DNA of 64,000 nt from Phenylobacterium sp. (GTDB lineage: Bacteria; Pseudomonadota; Alphaproteobacteria; Caulobacterales; Caulobacteraceae), in contig NZ_JAUSCJ010000029.1 in the NCBI RefSeq assembly GCF_030651185.1, forward strand, positions 1 to 64,000, given 5' to 3'. Under the pieces are notes generated by a model. That model was not told the DNA's origin, did no database searches, and was given only the letters and a program-made list of their open reading frames with translations. This document shows, piece by piece, positions 48,710 through 57,689 of this stretch; within the stretch, counting starts at the first letter, position 1; each line of letters opens with the position of its first letter. The translations under genes and the position numbers were made by a program.

Positions 48710-49636
48710 CTACCCGGCGGAGACCGGGGCCAACGTGCCGAGCCAGGCCACCAGGCCCAGCACCAGGATGGAAAGAGCGGTCTCAATGAGCAGGCTGCGG
48801 CGCAGTGCGTCGAGCGCCTGACCGCTTGCCTGGCCGCCGTCGATGGCCGCCCCCAGCGCTGGCGTCAGGCGGAAGCGGTTGGCGGCCGCAAGCGCCAGCA
48901 TGCTGACGAACAGCACGAGCTTCAACGAGAGCAGTTGGCCATACGGTGTGGTCCAAAGGCCGGAAATGCGGGCGGGTCCGACCAGGAACCAGCTGTTGAC
49001 CAGCCCGGTGGCGACAATCACGGCGACCAGGCCCGTGCCGACGCCGGAGAAGCCGTGGAGGGCCTTATGCAGCACTCCGTCCAGAGTGACCGATGGCGCC
49101 CGGGGTCGAAGCAGAAGGAAGAACCCCACAAGCGCGCCGATCCAGGCGCCCGCAGCCAGGGTGTGAAGGATATCGGCGCTCAGGTGCAGCAGGCCCGGCG
49201 CGCCCTCGGTGGCGGCGCCATGGCCCATCCAGGCGAAGCTCGCGCTAACGACGGCGCCCAGGCCGGCGGAGAGCTGCCAGGTTGCGCGGCTGACCCGCCG
49301 CGCCAGGACCACCAGCGCCAGCGCCGCGGCGCCAGCCCGGATCAACGTGGAAGGCCCCATCGACATGGTGGTCGTCACGGCCGACAGGGACGATGCCGTC
49401 ATGCCCTCACGGATTGATCCGGCGAGGATCGAGGTGTGGGCCAGAAGGCCCACCACACTGGCCGCCAGCACGACACCGGCGGACCAGGCCAGAACCTTTC
49501 GCGGCCAGCCCAGCTCCGCACCTGATCCCGCGCCGTCCTGGGGCAGGGCGTAGATCAGGAAGAGCGATGATCCGAAGAGGACCATCGCACCTGCGAATTG
49601 CAAAAGCCTGAGGACGATGACCGCAGGCTCGAGCAC
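48710..49636 (-). CDS. copD: Copper resistance inner-membrane protein CopD
   Basis: A 308-aa protein with about eight membrane helices. It belongs to the CopD/PcoD family (LRLLQFAGAMVLFGSSLFLIYALP opening; HLSADILHTLAAGAWIGALVGFFLLL central, with conserved His). It probably moves copper across the inner membrane in concert with CopC. It lies three bases downstream of copC on the minus strand and converges on copB with a 25-bp gap. Confidence 0.9.
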   Translation of the reverse strand: MLEPAVIVLRLLQFAGAMVLFGSSLFLIYALPQDGAGSGAELGWPRKVLAWSAGVVLAASVVGLLAHTSILAGSIREGMTASSLSAVTTTMSMGPSTLIRAGAAALALVVLARRVSRATWQLSAGLGAVVSASFAWMGHGAATEGAPGLLHLSADILHTLAAGAWIGALVGFFLLLRPRAPSVTLDGVLHKALHGFSGVGTGLVAVIVATGLVNSWFLVGPARISGLWTTPYGQLLSLKLVLFVSMLALAAANRFRLTPALGAAIDGGQASGQALDALRRSLLIETALSILVLGLVAWLGTLAPVSAG

Positions 49637-49639
49637 GCG

Positions 49640-50011
49640 CTATTTCACCGTGAAGGGGACGACGCCGTCCATCTTGTGACCGTCGTCGGACGCCGCGTGC
49701 CAGGTGATCACATAGGCGCCCGGCATCAGCTTGCCCTGGGGCTTGCCCACGATGGTCAGGTGGTCCTTGGACACGGTGGTTTTCATCTTGACCTTCATGC
49801 CGTTCATCGCGGGCATGCTGAGCTCGAATTTGGAGAACGCGGGCGTCAGCTTCTCGTTGAAGGTCAGGCTGATGACCGTCGGCGACGCAACCGTCGCGTT
49901 GGCGTCCGGGGTCGATGTCACGAGGTGGGCATGAGCGGCGGCCTGGCCCGCGATAAGCAATGCGGCGCTGGCGGCAAGGCCTGCGAAGGTGAGGTGTCTA
50001 CGCATCATCAA
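49640..50011 (-). CDS. copC: Periplasmic copper-binding protein CopC
   Basis: A 123-aa protein. The signal peptide is cut before HAHLVTSTP, so mature CopC begins with the Cu(II)-binding His. SDDGHKMDG supplies the Asp and His that complete the site. A Met-rich loop (MPAMNGMKVKM) suggests a Cu(I) site. The small beta-barrel size and C-terminal FTVK are standard. It is transcribed with copD. Confidence 0.93.
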   Translation of the reverse strand: MMMRRHLTFAGLAASAALLIAGQAAAHAHLVTSTPDANATVASPTVISLTFNEKLTPAFSKFELSMPAMNGMKVKMKTTVSKDHLTIVGKPQGKLMPGAYVITWHAASDDGHKMDGVVPFTVK

Positions 50012-50303
50012 ATTCCCATTGGCTGAGATCGGTCTCTGTCGAACATACGCAACAGGACGGTCGATCCCTTATCTGTGGTCAATGGCTCTCGATCTGATGC
50101 CCTGCCGATGGGCCTCGATCACAGCGGAACCCAGTCTGTTGGTCTGCGGGGCCACTGGACTCGCAGGGGAGAAGCGCCGGAGTGCACAGCCCTGAGGTGC
50201 GAACCCAAAACGCGGGTGCGCATGGACGTTGATGTGGATAATAGCGGAGTTCGCGAGCAGCTCTAAAAAAGACTGAAGATCGTCAATCTCAGGGGCTCAG
50301 AAA

Positions 50304-50666
50304 ATGACCAAAACCATAAGCCTCTTCGGCGCCTTGGCTCTAGCCGTGAGCGTTTCGGCATGCGCCACCACCAGCCCGCCCACCTCCGAGCAGCTCGCGT
50401 CGTGCCGGCAAATGCTCGACACGATGGGAGAAGGCGCAACTCATAGCCACGGCGCCGAAAAGAGCGGCGGCGCGAACACAATGGGGATGACCCACGCGCA
50501 ATGCCGACGCAAGTTGGCCCGCGGCCACCCGCCCGAGCCCCATGCCGCGCGCGAACTGCTGGTGGACGTCCCGCCCGACCGCCCCAAAGCGATCGGAATC
50601 TCAGTCCCCGGCATGCCTGACGGCTCTCCTGGCATGGAGCGTAGCGATGGGAAGCGCGCAGGGTGA
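50304..50666 (+). CDS. Small copper-island lipoprotein, C-terminus possibly replaced
   Basis: A 120-aa protein with lipobox VSACA near residue 20. The mature part has Cys, His and Met residues (SCRQML, HSHGAEK, MGMTHAQCRRKLA) suited to metal binding. The last 45 residues (HPPEPHAAREL onward) are Pro/Arg-rich and end where the terminase remnant begins on the other strand. The original tail may therefore have been lost at a recombination junction. I cannot name a family. Confidence 0.58.
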   Translation: MTKTISLFGALALAVSVSACATTSPPTSEQLASCRQMLDTMGEGATHSHGAEKSGGANTMGMTHAQCRRKLARGHPPEPHAARELLVDVPPDRPKAIGISVPGMPDGSPGMERSDGKRAG

Positions 50667-50838
50667 CGACCTCCCAATCGTCCTTCTCCAGCACGTGGCC
50701 GACGAGATCGTCTTCGTGCAGCCGCTGCATGATTAGCACGATGGCGCCCGCCTGCTTGTTGGTGAGCCGGGTGACCAGGGTGTTGTCATAGAACTCCGCC
50801 AACACATCGTAGATGCGATCGCGACCGTCGGCGCCCAC
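50660..50838 (-). pseudogene. Remnant of phage terminase large subunit
   Basis: About 60 codons on the minus strand read DVLAEFYDNTLVTRLTNK and GAIVLIMQRLHEDDLVG up to DDWEVVTL. This matches the middle of large terminases and related proteins (NTLxSRL, then a strand with MQRLHEDDLxG). The ATPase Walker A part before it and the nuclease part after it are missing. It is a scar, not a working gene, next to tRNA-Pro. Confidence 0.72.
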
Positions 50839-51067
50839 CGGCGGTCGCCGCCTTTTGGGCTCCCCTGTTATTTCCCTGTTCTCAGGGGCAGAAGGCGAAA
50901 GTCACACTTCTGGAATGGCTCCAGAGAGCGGCAGGCGAAGTGGACGTATGAGGCCAGGTTGGTGGCTCTCGGAGAGCCAGGCGCCAGGGCCGCTATCCGC
51001 CTAACCGGCGGACTTCTCGGGGCCAATTGGGCGCGGGAAAATCCCCCCGCGTTAGCGAGGGAAGAAT
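50839..51067. other. Non-coding stretch between terminase scar and tRNA-Pro
   Basis: No supported gene. Open frames here and across the tRNAs are artefacts of tRNA sequence. It may contain the attachment site of the element that left the terminase fragment; I found no second copy of the tRNA-Pro 3' end by eye. Confidence 0.4.
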
Positions 51068-51144
51068 TGGTCGGAGTGGCAGGATTCGAACCTGCGACCC
51101 CCGCGTCCCGAACGCGGTGCTCTACCAGACTGAGCCACACTCCG
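51068..51144 (-). tRNA. tRNA-Pro (anticodon CGG)
   Basis: A complete cloverleaf of 77 nt including an encoded CCA: acceptor CGGAGTG/CACTCCG, D arm GCTC...GAGC, anticodon stem CCGCG/CGCGG with loop TTCGGGA, and T arm GCAGG-TTCGAAT-CCTGC. The 3' end points toward the metal island. Confidence 0.95.
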
Positions 51145-51272
51145 ACTTGAGGAGGGGGCTTATAGAGGAGCGTTTTCCGCGCCGCAAGCGACCCTGGAAG
51201 CCCGTTGCATCCTAAGAAGGCTTGCGCTATCTCCACGCCCTCGCGCGGGCCCCGGCTCAGCGGCGTTCCTGC

Positions 51273-51346
51273 TGGGGAATGGTGTAATGGTAACACAGCG
51301 GTTTTTGGTACCGTCGTTCTAGGTTCGAGTCCTAGTTCCCCAGCCA
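51273..51346 (+). tRNA. tRNA-Gln (anticodon TTG)
   Basis: A 74-nt cloverleaf with encoded CCA: acceptor TGGGGAA/TTCCCCA, D arm GTGT...ACAC, anticodon loop TTTTGGT giving anticodon TTG, and T arm CTAGG-TTCGAGT-CCTAG. Confidence 0.95.
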
Positions 51347-51479
51347 ATCTCTTCCGACATCGAAGACGAGCGCACGCCGCGTGTCTCACGCCCCGGCGGA
51401 TCCTTCCCGAAAGAATTTGATCGGGTAGGGGTCAATATTAATCAACACGCATTAGGAAATCCGGCTCGCCAGTCTTGGC

Positions 51480-53396
51480 GTGAGTACGGAGTATTTGGGC
51501 GTGTTCAGCAATTTCAAGATCGGGACGCGCCTGACATCGGGATACGTGATCCTCTTGTTCTTAATGATGGCCATGGCAGCTGTCAGTATCAACCGGGTCA
51601 ACACGATCAACGGCCATTTGGCCACCATCAACGACGTCAATAGTGTCAAGCAACGCTACGCGATCAACTTCCGCGGCAGCGTCCACGACCGGGCGATCCG
51701 CCTGCGGGACGTCGTCCTGGTCTCCGATCCGGGTGAGCTGGCCACGGTGCTGGCCGATATCGACCGCCTGGGGGTCAGTTACGCCGCCTCCGCCGCGCCC
51801 CTTGACGCGATCCTGACCGCGGGCGAGCAGGTCACCCCCGACGAGGTGGAGATCCTGGCGGCCATCAAGGCCACCGAGGCCCGGACCCTGCCGCTGATCA
51901 CCCAGGTGGTCGGCCTGCGCCAGTCCGGCGACAACGTCGCCGCCCACGCCCTGCTGATGGGCGAGGCCCGGCCGGCCTTCATCCAGTGGCTGAAGGAGAT
52001 CAACCAGTTCATCGACCTGGAGGAGGCCAAGAACAAGGCCGTCGCCAGCCAGGCCCGGGCCATCGCCCAGGGCTTCCAGGTCCTCACCCTGCTGCTGTGC
52101 GCCGGCGCCCTGGCGATCGGCGCGGCCATCACCGCCTGGGCCCTGGTGGCCATCCGGCCGCTGCGCAGCCTGACCGGGGTGATGGGCGCCCTGGCCCATG
52201 ACGACTACGCCGTGGAGGTCGACTTCGCCCAGCGGGGCGACGAGATCGGCGCCATGGCGCGCGCCGTCCAGGTGTTCAAGGACAAGGGCCTGGGGGCCCA
52301 GGCCCTGGAGGCCGAGGCCCACCGCATGCGCGCCGACGCCGACACCGAGCGCGGGCGCGCCGAGGCCGAGCGTCGGGCCGCCGAGGACGAGCAGCGCGCC
52401 GTGGTGGAGGCCTTGGCCGCCAGCCTCGGCCGCCTGGCCCAGGGCGACCTCACCACCCGCATCGAGGCCGATTTCCAGGGCCAGTACCTGCAGATCCGCA
52501 CCGACTTCAACGCCGCGGTGGACAGTCTGCGCGAGGCCATCGGCGCCATCGCCGGCTCGGCCCGGGGCATCCACGGCGGCTCCGACGAGATCTCGGCGGC
52601 CTCCGACGACCTCTCGCGCCGCACCGAGCAGCAGGCGGCCAGCCTGGAGGAGACCGCCGCGGCCCTGGACGAGGTGACCGTCACCATCAAGCGCAGCGCC
52701 GAGGGCGCCCGGCAGGCGGCCCAGGCCGCCTCCGAGGCCAAGGGCCAGGCCGAGCGCTCGGGCGTGGTGATGGGCGACGCCGTCCTGGCCATGGGCGAGA
52801 TCGCGCAGAGTTCCGGCCAGATCAGCAACATCGTCGGTGTCATCGACGAGATCGCCTTCCAGACCAACCTGCTGGCCCTCAACGCCGGGGTCGAGGCCGC
52901 CCGGGCCGGGGAGGCGGGCCGCGGCTTCGCCGTCGTCGCCCAGGAGGTCCGGGCGCTCGCCCAGCGCTCGGCCGGCGCCGCCAAGGAGATCAAGGAGCTG
53001 ATCGCCGCCAGCCGGCTGCAGGTCGACCGGGGCGTCAAGGTGGTGGGCGACACCGGCGAGGCCCTGAGCGGCATCGTGGTCAAGTTCGCCGAGATCGACC
53101 TGCTGATCACCGAGATCGCCGAGTCCTCCCAGGAGCAGGCGGCGGGCCTCAACCAGGTCAACGCCGCCGTCAACCAGATGGACCAGGTCACCCAGCAGAA
53201 CGCCGCCATGGTGGAGCAGACCACCGCAGCGGCCGCCAACCTCAAGTCCGAGGCCGCCGACCTGGGGCAGCTGGTGGGGCGCTTCCAGATCGCCGCCCCC
53301 GACGCCGGCCGCCCCGAGCTCGTCCAGGCCGACCGGCATCAGCCGGCGCGCAATCCGGTGGCCGCCCTGCGCTCAAGGCTGCAGCGTCTGACCTGA
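51480..53396 (+). CDS. Methyl-accepting chemotaxis protein
   Basis: A 638-aa receptor from GTG at 51480; a GTG at 51501 ([11 protein letters not shown]) is an alternative. The first membrane helix is [17 protein letters not shown] four-helix-type periplasmic sensor spans about residues 45-195, and the second helix is [29 protein letters not shown] domain with a second HAMP-like segment follows ([19 protein letters not shown]), then the signalling tip [22 protein letters not shown]. Methylation helices flank it. It signals through CheW/CheA; the ligand is unknown. It stands alone. Confidence 0.93.
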   Translation: MSTEYLGVFSNFKIGTRLTSGYVILLFLMMAMAAVSINRVNTINGHLATINDVNSVKQRYAINFRGSVHDRAIRLRDVVLVSDPGELATVLADIDRLGVSYAASAAPLDAILTAGEQVTPDEVEILAAIKATEARTLPLITQVVGLRQSGDNVAAHALLMGEARPAFIQWLKEINQFIDLEEAKNKAVASQARAIAQGFQVLTLLLCAGALAIGAAITAWALVAIRPLRSLTGVMGALAHDDYAVEVDFAQRGDEIGAMARAVQVFKDKGLGAQALEAEAHRMRADADTERGRAEAERRAAEDEQRAVVEALAASLGRLAQGDLTTRIEADFQGQYLQIRTDFNAAVDSLREAIGAIAGSARGIHGGSDEISAASDDLSRRTEQQAASLEETAAALDEVTVTIKRSAEGARQAAQAASEAKGQAERSGVVMGDAVLAMGEIAQSSGQISNIVGVIDEIAFQTNLLALNAGVEAARAGEAGRGFAVVAQEVRALAQRSAGAAKEIKELIAASRLQVDRGVKVVGDTGEALSGIVVKFAEIDLLITEIAESSQEQAAGLNQVNAAVNQMDQVTQQNAAMVEQTTAAAANLKSEAADLGQLVGRFQIAAPDAGRPELVQADRHQPARNPVAALRSRLQRLT

Positions 53397-53405
53397 GCCC
53401 GGGCG

Positions 53406-53618
53406 GTGGAACCGACCGCGCGGCGCGAAGCGGTGCGGGTCAGTTGCGAGATGTTGCGGATGCGGGCGGACGAGGTCTGGCTGACCCGCAACGGGCAGAT
53501 AACGGTGACTGACGAGATGGGCCTGGCGCTCTTCACCATTGGCGTCTCGGCGCAGCTGCCGCCGGCGGTGGCCGGGACGCTGCCCTGGACCACGATGCGA
53601 TCAGGCGGAATCGCCTGA
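53406..53618 (+). CDS. Small hypothetical protein after the chemoreceptor gene
   Basis: A 70-aa frame from GTG at 53406, 9 bp after the chemoreceptor stop. MLRMRADEVWLTRNGQITVTDEMGLALFTIGVSA looks protein-like, with beta-strand character. Its last codons fall inside an inverted repeat at 53602-53619. I recognise no family. Confidence 0.45.
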   Translation: MEPTARREAVRVSCEMLRMRADEVWLTRNGQITVTDEMGLALFTIGVSAQLPPAVAGTLPWTTMRSGGIA

Positions 53619-53689
53619 CCGCTGAATCGTGCTCTAATTTCAAAGATTTAGAGCCGGATTCAGGCTGCGAGAGAAGCCATCCGGCTCTA
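53602..53689. repeat. Composite intergenic palindromes
   Basis: Two perfect hairpins: TCAGGCG-GAAT-CGCCTGA (53602-53619), and TAGAGCCGGAT paired with ATCCGGCTCTA (53649-53659 and 53679-53689), whose loop holds an inner GGCT/AGCC stem. Neither has a T run. The arrangement resembles dispersed repeat elements of alphaproteobacteria. It could also help terminate the chemoreceptor transcript. Confidence 0.55.
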
Positions 53690-53757
53690 GTCGACCCGGT
53701 CGGCCAGGACGCAGTCGACCGGTAGGGTCGCGGCCTCATAGCACTCACAGGCGCGCC

Positions 53758-54426
53758 CTACAGCCCGGCGCGGAACACCCAGTGGGGCCAGACCTGCTCG
53801 GAGTGCAGGCGGCGCGCCATCACCAGCTCCTCCACCGCCTCGGTGGCGCTGATGCAGGAGGGCGCGTCGGCGTCGTCATAGACGACATAGCCGCCCTGGG
53901 TCATCAGCGGCACCGAGGCGCCCTGGGCGTATTTCACGCCGGAATAGATGTCGCAGTCGATGTGGGCCAGGCCGAAGCTGGGCTTCTTCCTGGCGATGCC
54001 GGGGAAGGTGTCGGCGAACAGCCCCTTCACCACCTCCAGGTTTTTCAGCTTCAGCTTGTCGCGCCGTTTCGACAGCGCCTCGAAGGAGGCCTCGGAAAAG
54101 TCGCCGGCCCCGTGCAGGTCCCACGCCGCGTCGGTCACCGGCATGCCGGCATAGGTGCCGCAGGCATAGACGCGCGCCTTGGGGGCGACCGCCTTCAGGA
54201 CATGGGCCATGAACAGCGCGTTGCCGCCGCGATAGGAGCCGAACTCGATCACGTCCTTGCCGTCGAGTTTCTCGAAGAAGTCGGTGAGCAGCAGGAACAG
54301 GTTCATCCGCTTGGCTTCCACCATCAACGACCACCCGCCGCTAGCCCCGCTGATAGCCGTCCCGGGCGGAGCGGCCGCCGTGGATCGTGTCGGGGCGCCG
54401 ATGCTGGGGAGTTCGATGCGCGCCAT
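53758..54426 (-). CDS. TylF/MycF-like SAM-dependent methyltransferase
   Basis: A 222-aa protein from ATG at 54426 (MARIELPSIG). The SAM-binding segment is VIEFGSYRGGNALFMAHVL, followed by VYACGTYAGMP, and FGLAHIDCDIYSGVKYA with the Asp pair that binds Mg in TylF-type O-methyltransferases. YVVYDDADAPSC completes the site. Such enzymes methylate sugars or hydroxylated small molecules; the substrate is unknown. The 34 residues before MVEAKR look disordered, so a later start (MVEAKR) is possible. Confidence 0.75.
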   Translation of the reverse strand: MARIELPSIGAPTRSTAAAPPGTAISGASGGWSLMVEAKRMNLFLLLTDFFEKLDGKDVIEFGSYRGGNALFMAHVLKAVAPKARVYACGTYAGMPVTDAAWDLHGAGDFSEASFEALSKRRDKLKLKNLEVVKGLFADTFPGIARKKPSFGLAHIDCDIYSGVKYAQGASVPLMTQGGYVVYDDADAPSCISATEAVEELVMARRLHSEQVWPHWVFRAGL

Positions 54427-54560
54427 GAAGCTCTGCCATTGGCAATTCGGCGGGCACGCAATCCTGCGTGGCGCAACCGTCGCCGCAGGGCGCGCTTGGT
54501 TAACGGAACGTTTTGTCTTCTGGCGCATCCTTGCGACCTGACCCCAGGGAGGGGCTGCGC

Positions 54561-54758
54561 ATGCCGGCACCGGAACGCGACGACCAGGGGATGGATCAGC
54601 TGCTCAACGCCGCGGCGTCGGCCAGCGACCTGAACGAGCGCAGCCGCCTGATCAGCGAAGCCGCCGCCCGCCACCTGGAAACCGCCGGCGACGCGCCGGA
54701 GAGCGAGCTGAGCGTCCCGCCCCTCGAAGCCGTGATCGACGACTTCCCCTCCGTCTGA
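54561..54758 (+). CDS. Small acidic hypothetical protein
   Basis: A 65-aa protein from ATG at 54561, preceded by a strong AGGGAGGGG ribosome site. It is acidic, probably helical (LLNAAASASDLNERSRLISEAAARHLETA) and ends in VIDDFPSV. No domain is recognised. The clear ribosome site is the main reason to list it. Confidence 0.58.
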   Translation: MPAPERDDQGMDQLLNAAASASDLNERSRLISEAAARHLETAGDAPESELSVPPLEAVIDDFPSV

Positions 54759-54769
54759 ACCCGGCGCCC

Positions 54770-55663
54770 TCAGCCGCCGCGCACCTGGGCGTTGATCGCC
54801 CCCAGCAGCTCGGCCGAGCCCAGCTGCGATCCGGCCGCGTCGCCTGTCAGGGCGTATTCGGGCGGCACGACCTCCGGGCCTTCGCCCGGCGGCAGGGGCG
54901 GGGTGTAGTAGCCCAGGGCGTAGGAGCCCAGGGCGTAGCCGATCAGCTGCTGCAACTCGGGCTCCAGGGTGCGCGCGATCTCCGGCGGGCAGGAGAGGTA
55001 CTGGTTCTCCTCCTGCCGCAGCCAGCCCAGGGCATAGGTGATGTTCAGGCCCCAGCGGTCGGTCTCGCCGGTATTGGCCCCGCCGCCGTGGAACACCGTA
55101 CCGGTATAGACCAGCACCGAGCCGGCCCTCATGGTCGCCCGGCCGATCTCCTCCGGCGTGGCCTTGCGGCTGTCGGGCCAGTCGATGGAGCCCGGAACCA
55201 CCTGGGTCGCTCCGTTCGCCTCGGTGAAGTCGGTCAGGGCCCAGATGGTGTTCAGCTGCGGCTCGATCTCCTTCAGGTACTGGCCCCAGGCCCAGCGGTC
55301 GCGGTGGATCGGCTGCGCCGGCTGGCCGGGCATGATGCGGATCAGCTGGCCCAGGTGCAGCTGGTAGCGGGTGCAGTTGGGCAGCAGCACCTTGTCGCAG
55401 ATCGCCCGGATGCGGGGATCGAGGATGGCGGTGCGGCACCCCGGCGAGCGGGCGACCAGGGCCCCGGTCCGCGTGGTCTTGAACCCGGTGAAGGCGTCCT
55501 GTCCCGGCTGGGTCGCCTCGACATAGGGCCTCAGCTCCTCGGCCAGGGCGCGCGCCGCCTGCGGGCTGATCACCCCCTCCAGGATCAGGGCCCCGTCCCG
55601 GTCCAGGACCGCCATGACCGCCGCGATGGGCGCCTCGGCGGGCAGACGCTGCAGCTCAGCCAT
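54770..55663 (-). CDS. Phytanoyl-CoA dioxygenase-family protein
   Basis: A 297-aa protein from ATG at 55663 (MAELQRL). It is a non-haem Fe(II)/2-oxoglutarate enzyme of the PhyH family. The first two iron ligands are in HRDRW (HxD) and the third is the His in GTVFHGGGANTG. The downstream Arg in the TDRWGLNITYALGW region would hold 2-oxoglutarate. The substrate is unknown. The family includes phytanoyl-CoA and ectoine hydroxylases as well as natural-product enzymes. Confidence 0.85.
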   Translation of the reverse strand: MAELQRLPAEAPIAAVMAVLDRDGALILEGVISPQAARALAEELRPYVEATQPGQDAFTGFKTTRTGALVARSPGCRTAILDPRIRAICDKVLLPNCTRYQLHLGQLIRIMPGQPAQPIHRDRWAWGQYLKEIEPQLNTIWALTDFTEANGATQVVPGSIDWPDSRKATPEEIGRATMRAGSVLVYTGTVFHGGGANTGETDRWGLNITYALGWLRQEENQYLSCPPEIARTLEPELQQLIGYALGSYALGYYTPPLPPGEGPEVVPPEYALTGDAAGSQLGSAELLGAINAQVRGG

Positions 55664-55862
55664 GTCGCGGTCTCCAGATGGCGCTCGACCCCAGCCTAGC
55701 CCCGTCGCCCCGGAACTCAAACGGGGTGCGGGCGCCTCGGCCATCGGCGCCGCCGCAAACGCCCAGCGTGTGCGGCGGAAAAACAATCGCAAGGGTCTAG
55801 CCTCCCGCGCGTTTCGACGTCATCGTCAAAACCGCTTGGACTGCACGGGGGAGGGCTGCGCG

Positions 55863-56900
55863 ATGGCGCACGTGCTGTTGTTCGATGGCTATGACGCAGA
55901 CGCCTACCGGGGCGACGAGCTCGTGGGCTCTACGGTGGTCCTGCTCAACGCTGCCAACGAGATCTTCCACTGGAACGCCGGCCGCTATTTCATGGCGCTC
56001 GGCGGCTCGGGCTTCACCTTCGGCGGACCCAATGGGGTGCTGCTTACTGGCGGGGTGGTGACCAACTTCAGCCTGGCGGCGTCTTACGGCCGGATCGAAA
56101 TCACGGGCGCCCACGCCGACGCCGCGATCCTGGGGCTGTCCTATACGCTCGGTGACAACAGCCTGGGCTCGGCGACCCTGCTGGCCGGCGACGACCTCAT
56201 CGAGGAGGTTGTGGGCGCGGCCCCCACCTCGACCCCCAACGCCGACGAGGTCTACCTGGCCCGCGCCTGGGGCGGGAACGACGTGATGCGGGGCGGCGGA
56301 ACCCGCTCGAGCTTCTTCGGCGGCGACGGGAACGACACCCTCGACGCCCGGGCTGGGGACGGCAACTACCTGCGCGGCGACGCTGGCGACGATTCCATCC
56401 TGGGGGCCGACGGCTTCGACGACATCAACGGCAATATTGGCCGCGACACCGCCCACGGCGGGAACGGCGGCGACTGGGTGGTGGGGGGCAAGGACAATGA
56501 CCTGCTGTACGGCGACGCCGGCGGCGACGTGGTGGACGGCAACCTCGGCGACGACACCCTCAGCGGCGGCGACGGCGCCGACATCGTGCGCGGCGGCCAG
56601 GGCGACGACGTGGTCTCGGGCGGGGCGGGCAACGACTACCTCTCCGGCGACCGCGGCGCCGACACGGTCACCGGCGGCGCCGGCGCCGACATCTTCCACG
56701 GCGCCGCCTTCGGCGGCCTCGACCGGGTGTTGGACTTCCACATCTCCGAAGGCGACCGCATCCTGCTCGACCCCGGCACGCCCTTCCAGCTGATGCAGGC
56801 GGGCGCCGACGCCGTGGTCGACATGGGCGGCGGAAATCAGATGGTGCTAGTGGGGGTCACGCTGGCCAGCCTGCCGCCGGGGTGGCTGACCCTGGGGTGA
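55863..56900 (+). CDS. RTX calcium-binding secreted protein
   Basis: A 345-aa protein from ATG at 55863 (MAHVLLFDGYDADAYRG). Residues 1-130 are a beta-rich head without known catalytic motifs. About residues 140-290 are RTX repeats (GGDGNDTLDA, RGDAGDDSILGADG and others). The C-terminal 70 residues, including GADIFHG, DRVLDF and NQMVLVGVTLASL, parallel the end of the protease at 41-1633, suggesting the same type I secretion signal. No signal peptide and no adjacent exporter. The function is unknown. Confidence 0.85.
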   Translation: MAHVLLFDGYDADAYRGDELVGSTVVLLNAANEIFHWNAGRYFMALGGSGFTFGGPNGVLLTGGVVTNFSLAASYGRIEITGAHADAAILGLSYTLGDNSLGSATLLAGDDLIEEVVGAAPTSTPNADEVYLARAWGGNDVMRGGGTRSSFFGGDGNDTLDARAGDGNYLRGDAGDDSILGADGFDDINGNIGRDTAHGGNGGDWVVGGKDNDLLYGDAGGDVVDGNLGDDTLSGGDGADIVRGGQGDDVVSGGAGNDYLSGDRGADTVTGGAGADIFHGAAFGGLDRVLDFHISEGDRILLDPGTPFQLMQAGADAVVDMGGGNQMVLVGVTLASLPPGWLTLG

Positions 56901-56940
56901 GCCGGCTTCGCCGCCGTCGTCGATGTCCTGGCGGCGGCCG

Positions 56941-57186
56941 CTAACCCATCGGCGTCGGGGGCAACGGCGCCTTCACGGGGTGATAGATTTTCATCCGCCG
57001 GACATCGCCACATCGCCGGCAGAACCCTGCTGTGTTCGCCACGCCAAACGCCTTCCAACGCACGCCACCCAACGAACCCAACGACCGGTCAGCCCCACAG
57101 GCGACGCAGCGCAGCCGCCACTCGCCGGACTCGCGGCGCATGTCTTCCAGAACGCGCCCCATGTACCGCCGCGCCGCGCTGAGCAT
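56941..57186 (-). CDS. Hypothetical two-CxxC (zinc-ribbon-like) protein
   Basis: An 81-aa frame from ATG at 57186 (MLSAARRYMG). Cys27/Cys30 (CVACG) and Cys56/Cys59 (CRRCGD) are spaced like a zinc ribbon. The N-terminal helix (MGRVLEDMRRESGEWRL) is basic. The frame extends to 57258, where two more cysteines occur, so the start is uncertain. I do not recognise the family. It lies beside the decayed copper cluster. Confidence 0.45.
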   Translation of the reverse strand: MLSAARRYMGRVLEDMRRESGEWRLRCVACGADRSLGSLGGVRWKAFGVANTAGFCRRCGDVRRMKIYHPVKAPLPPTPMG

Positions 57187-57352
57187 GTTCCTCTCGGCAG
57201 TCTTCCTGACCCTCAAGCAGCCAGGATTGTGACAGCGGGCGGCTTGGATAGGCAACACCTTCCCGCGGTCGACGGTCCGCCCGCGCCTGCGATTTCCAGA
57301 CGGACAGTCATTCCGTCCTGAAATGCGTCGCCGCGGCCCTGAGGCCCAGACT

Positions 57353-57689
57353 TCACCCCACCTTCAACCGCACAAACACCATCCCCGCCGACGGCTTCCC
57401 ATAGCTCGCCCCCAGGGCGCCCGGGATGTCGAACCCCGAGACCAGGCCGCCCAGCCCCAGCTTCACGCCGGGCCGGATCGTCCAGTCGCGCGGCCGAAGA
57501 GCGTCCAGGCGTCGTTGGGCATCCAGGCGGCCTCGGCCAGGTAGCCCCAGAGGATGGGGCCGGGCTGGCGGTTCTTCTGGGAGGCGGCCAGGGTCACGGC
57601 CACCAGGCCGCCGGCGTCGAGGCGCCTGACATAGGCGCCGCTGGCGGAGTAGCGCGTCTCGTCGTGGTGCGGCTCCAGGGCCTCGGGGC
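57353..57689 (-). pseudogene. Remnant of an envelope (barrel-like) protein, frameshifted
   Basis: On the minus strand a fragment reads [20 protein letters not shown], then VAVTLAASQKNRQPGP and NDAWTLFGRA. Near 57500 the sense moves to another frame, continuing IRPGVKLGLGGLVSGFDIPGALGASYGK to VFVRLKVG and a stop at 57353. Together they look like two parts of one outer-membrane-type protein known from alphaproteobacterial copper loci, with an internal deletion or frameshift. The N-terminus is missing at the junction with the ATPase fragment. Confidence 0.62.

Noticed and set aside
51068..51144. A direct duplication of the tRNA-Pro 3' end at the island's left edge
   Set aside because: I looked for the TGGTCGGAGTGGCAGG sequence near 35.2-35.9 kb and did not find it.
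50868..51389. Open frames on both strands across the tRNA genes (for example text like GLEPRTTVPKTAVLPLHHSPAG)
   Set aside because: They translate the tRNA-Pro and tRNA-Gln sequences and their flanks; this peptide text is a familiar tRNA artefact.
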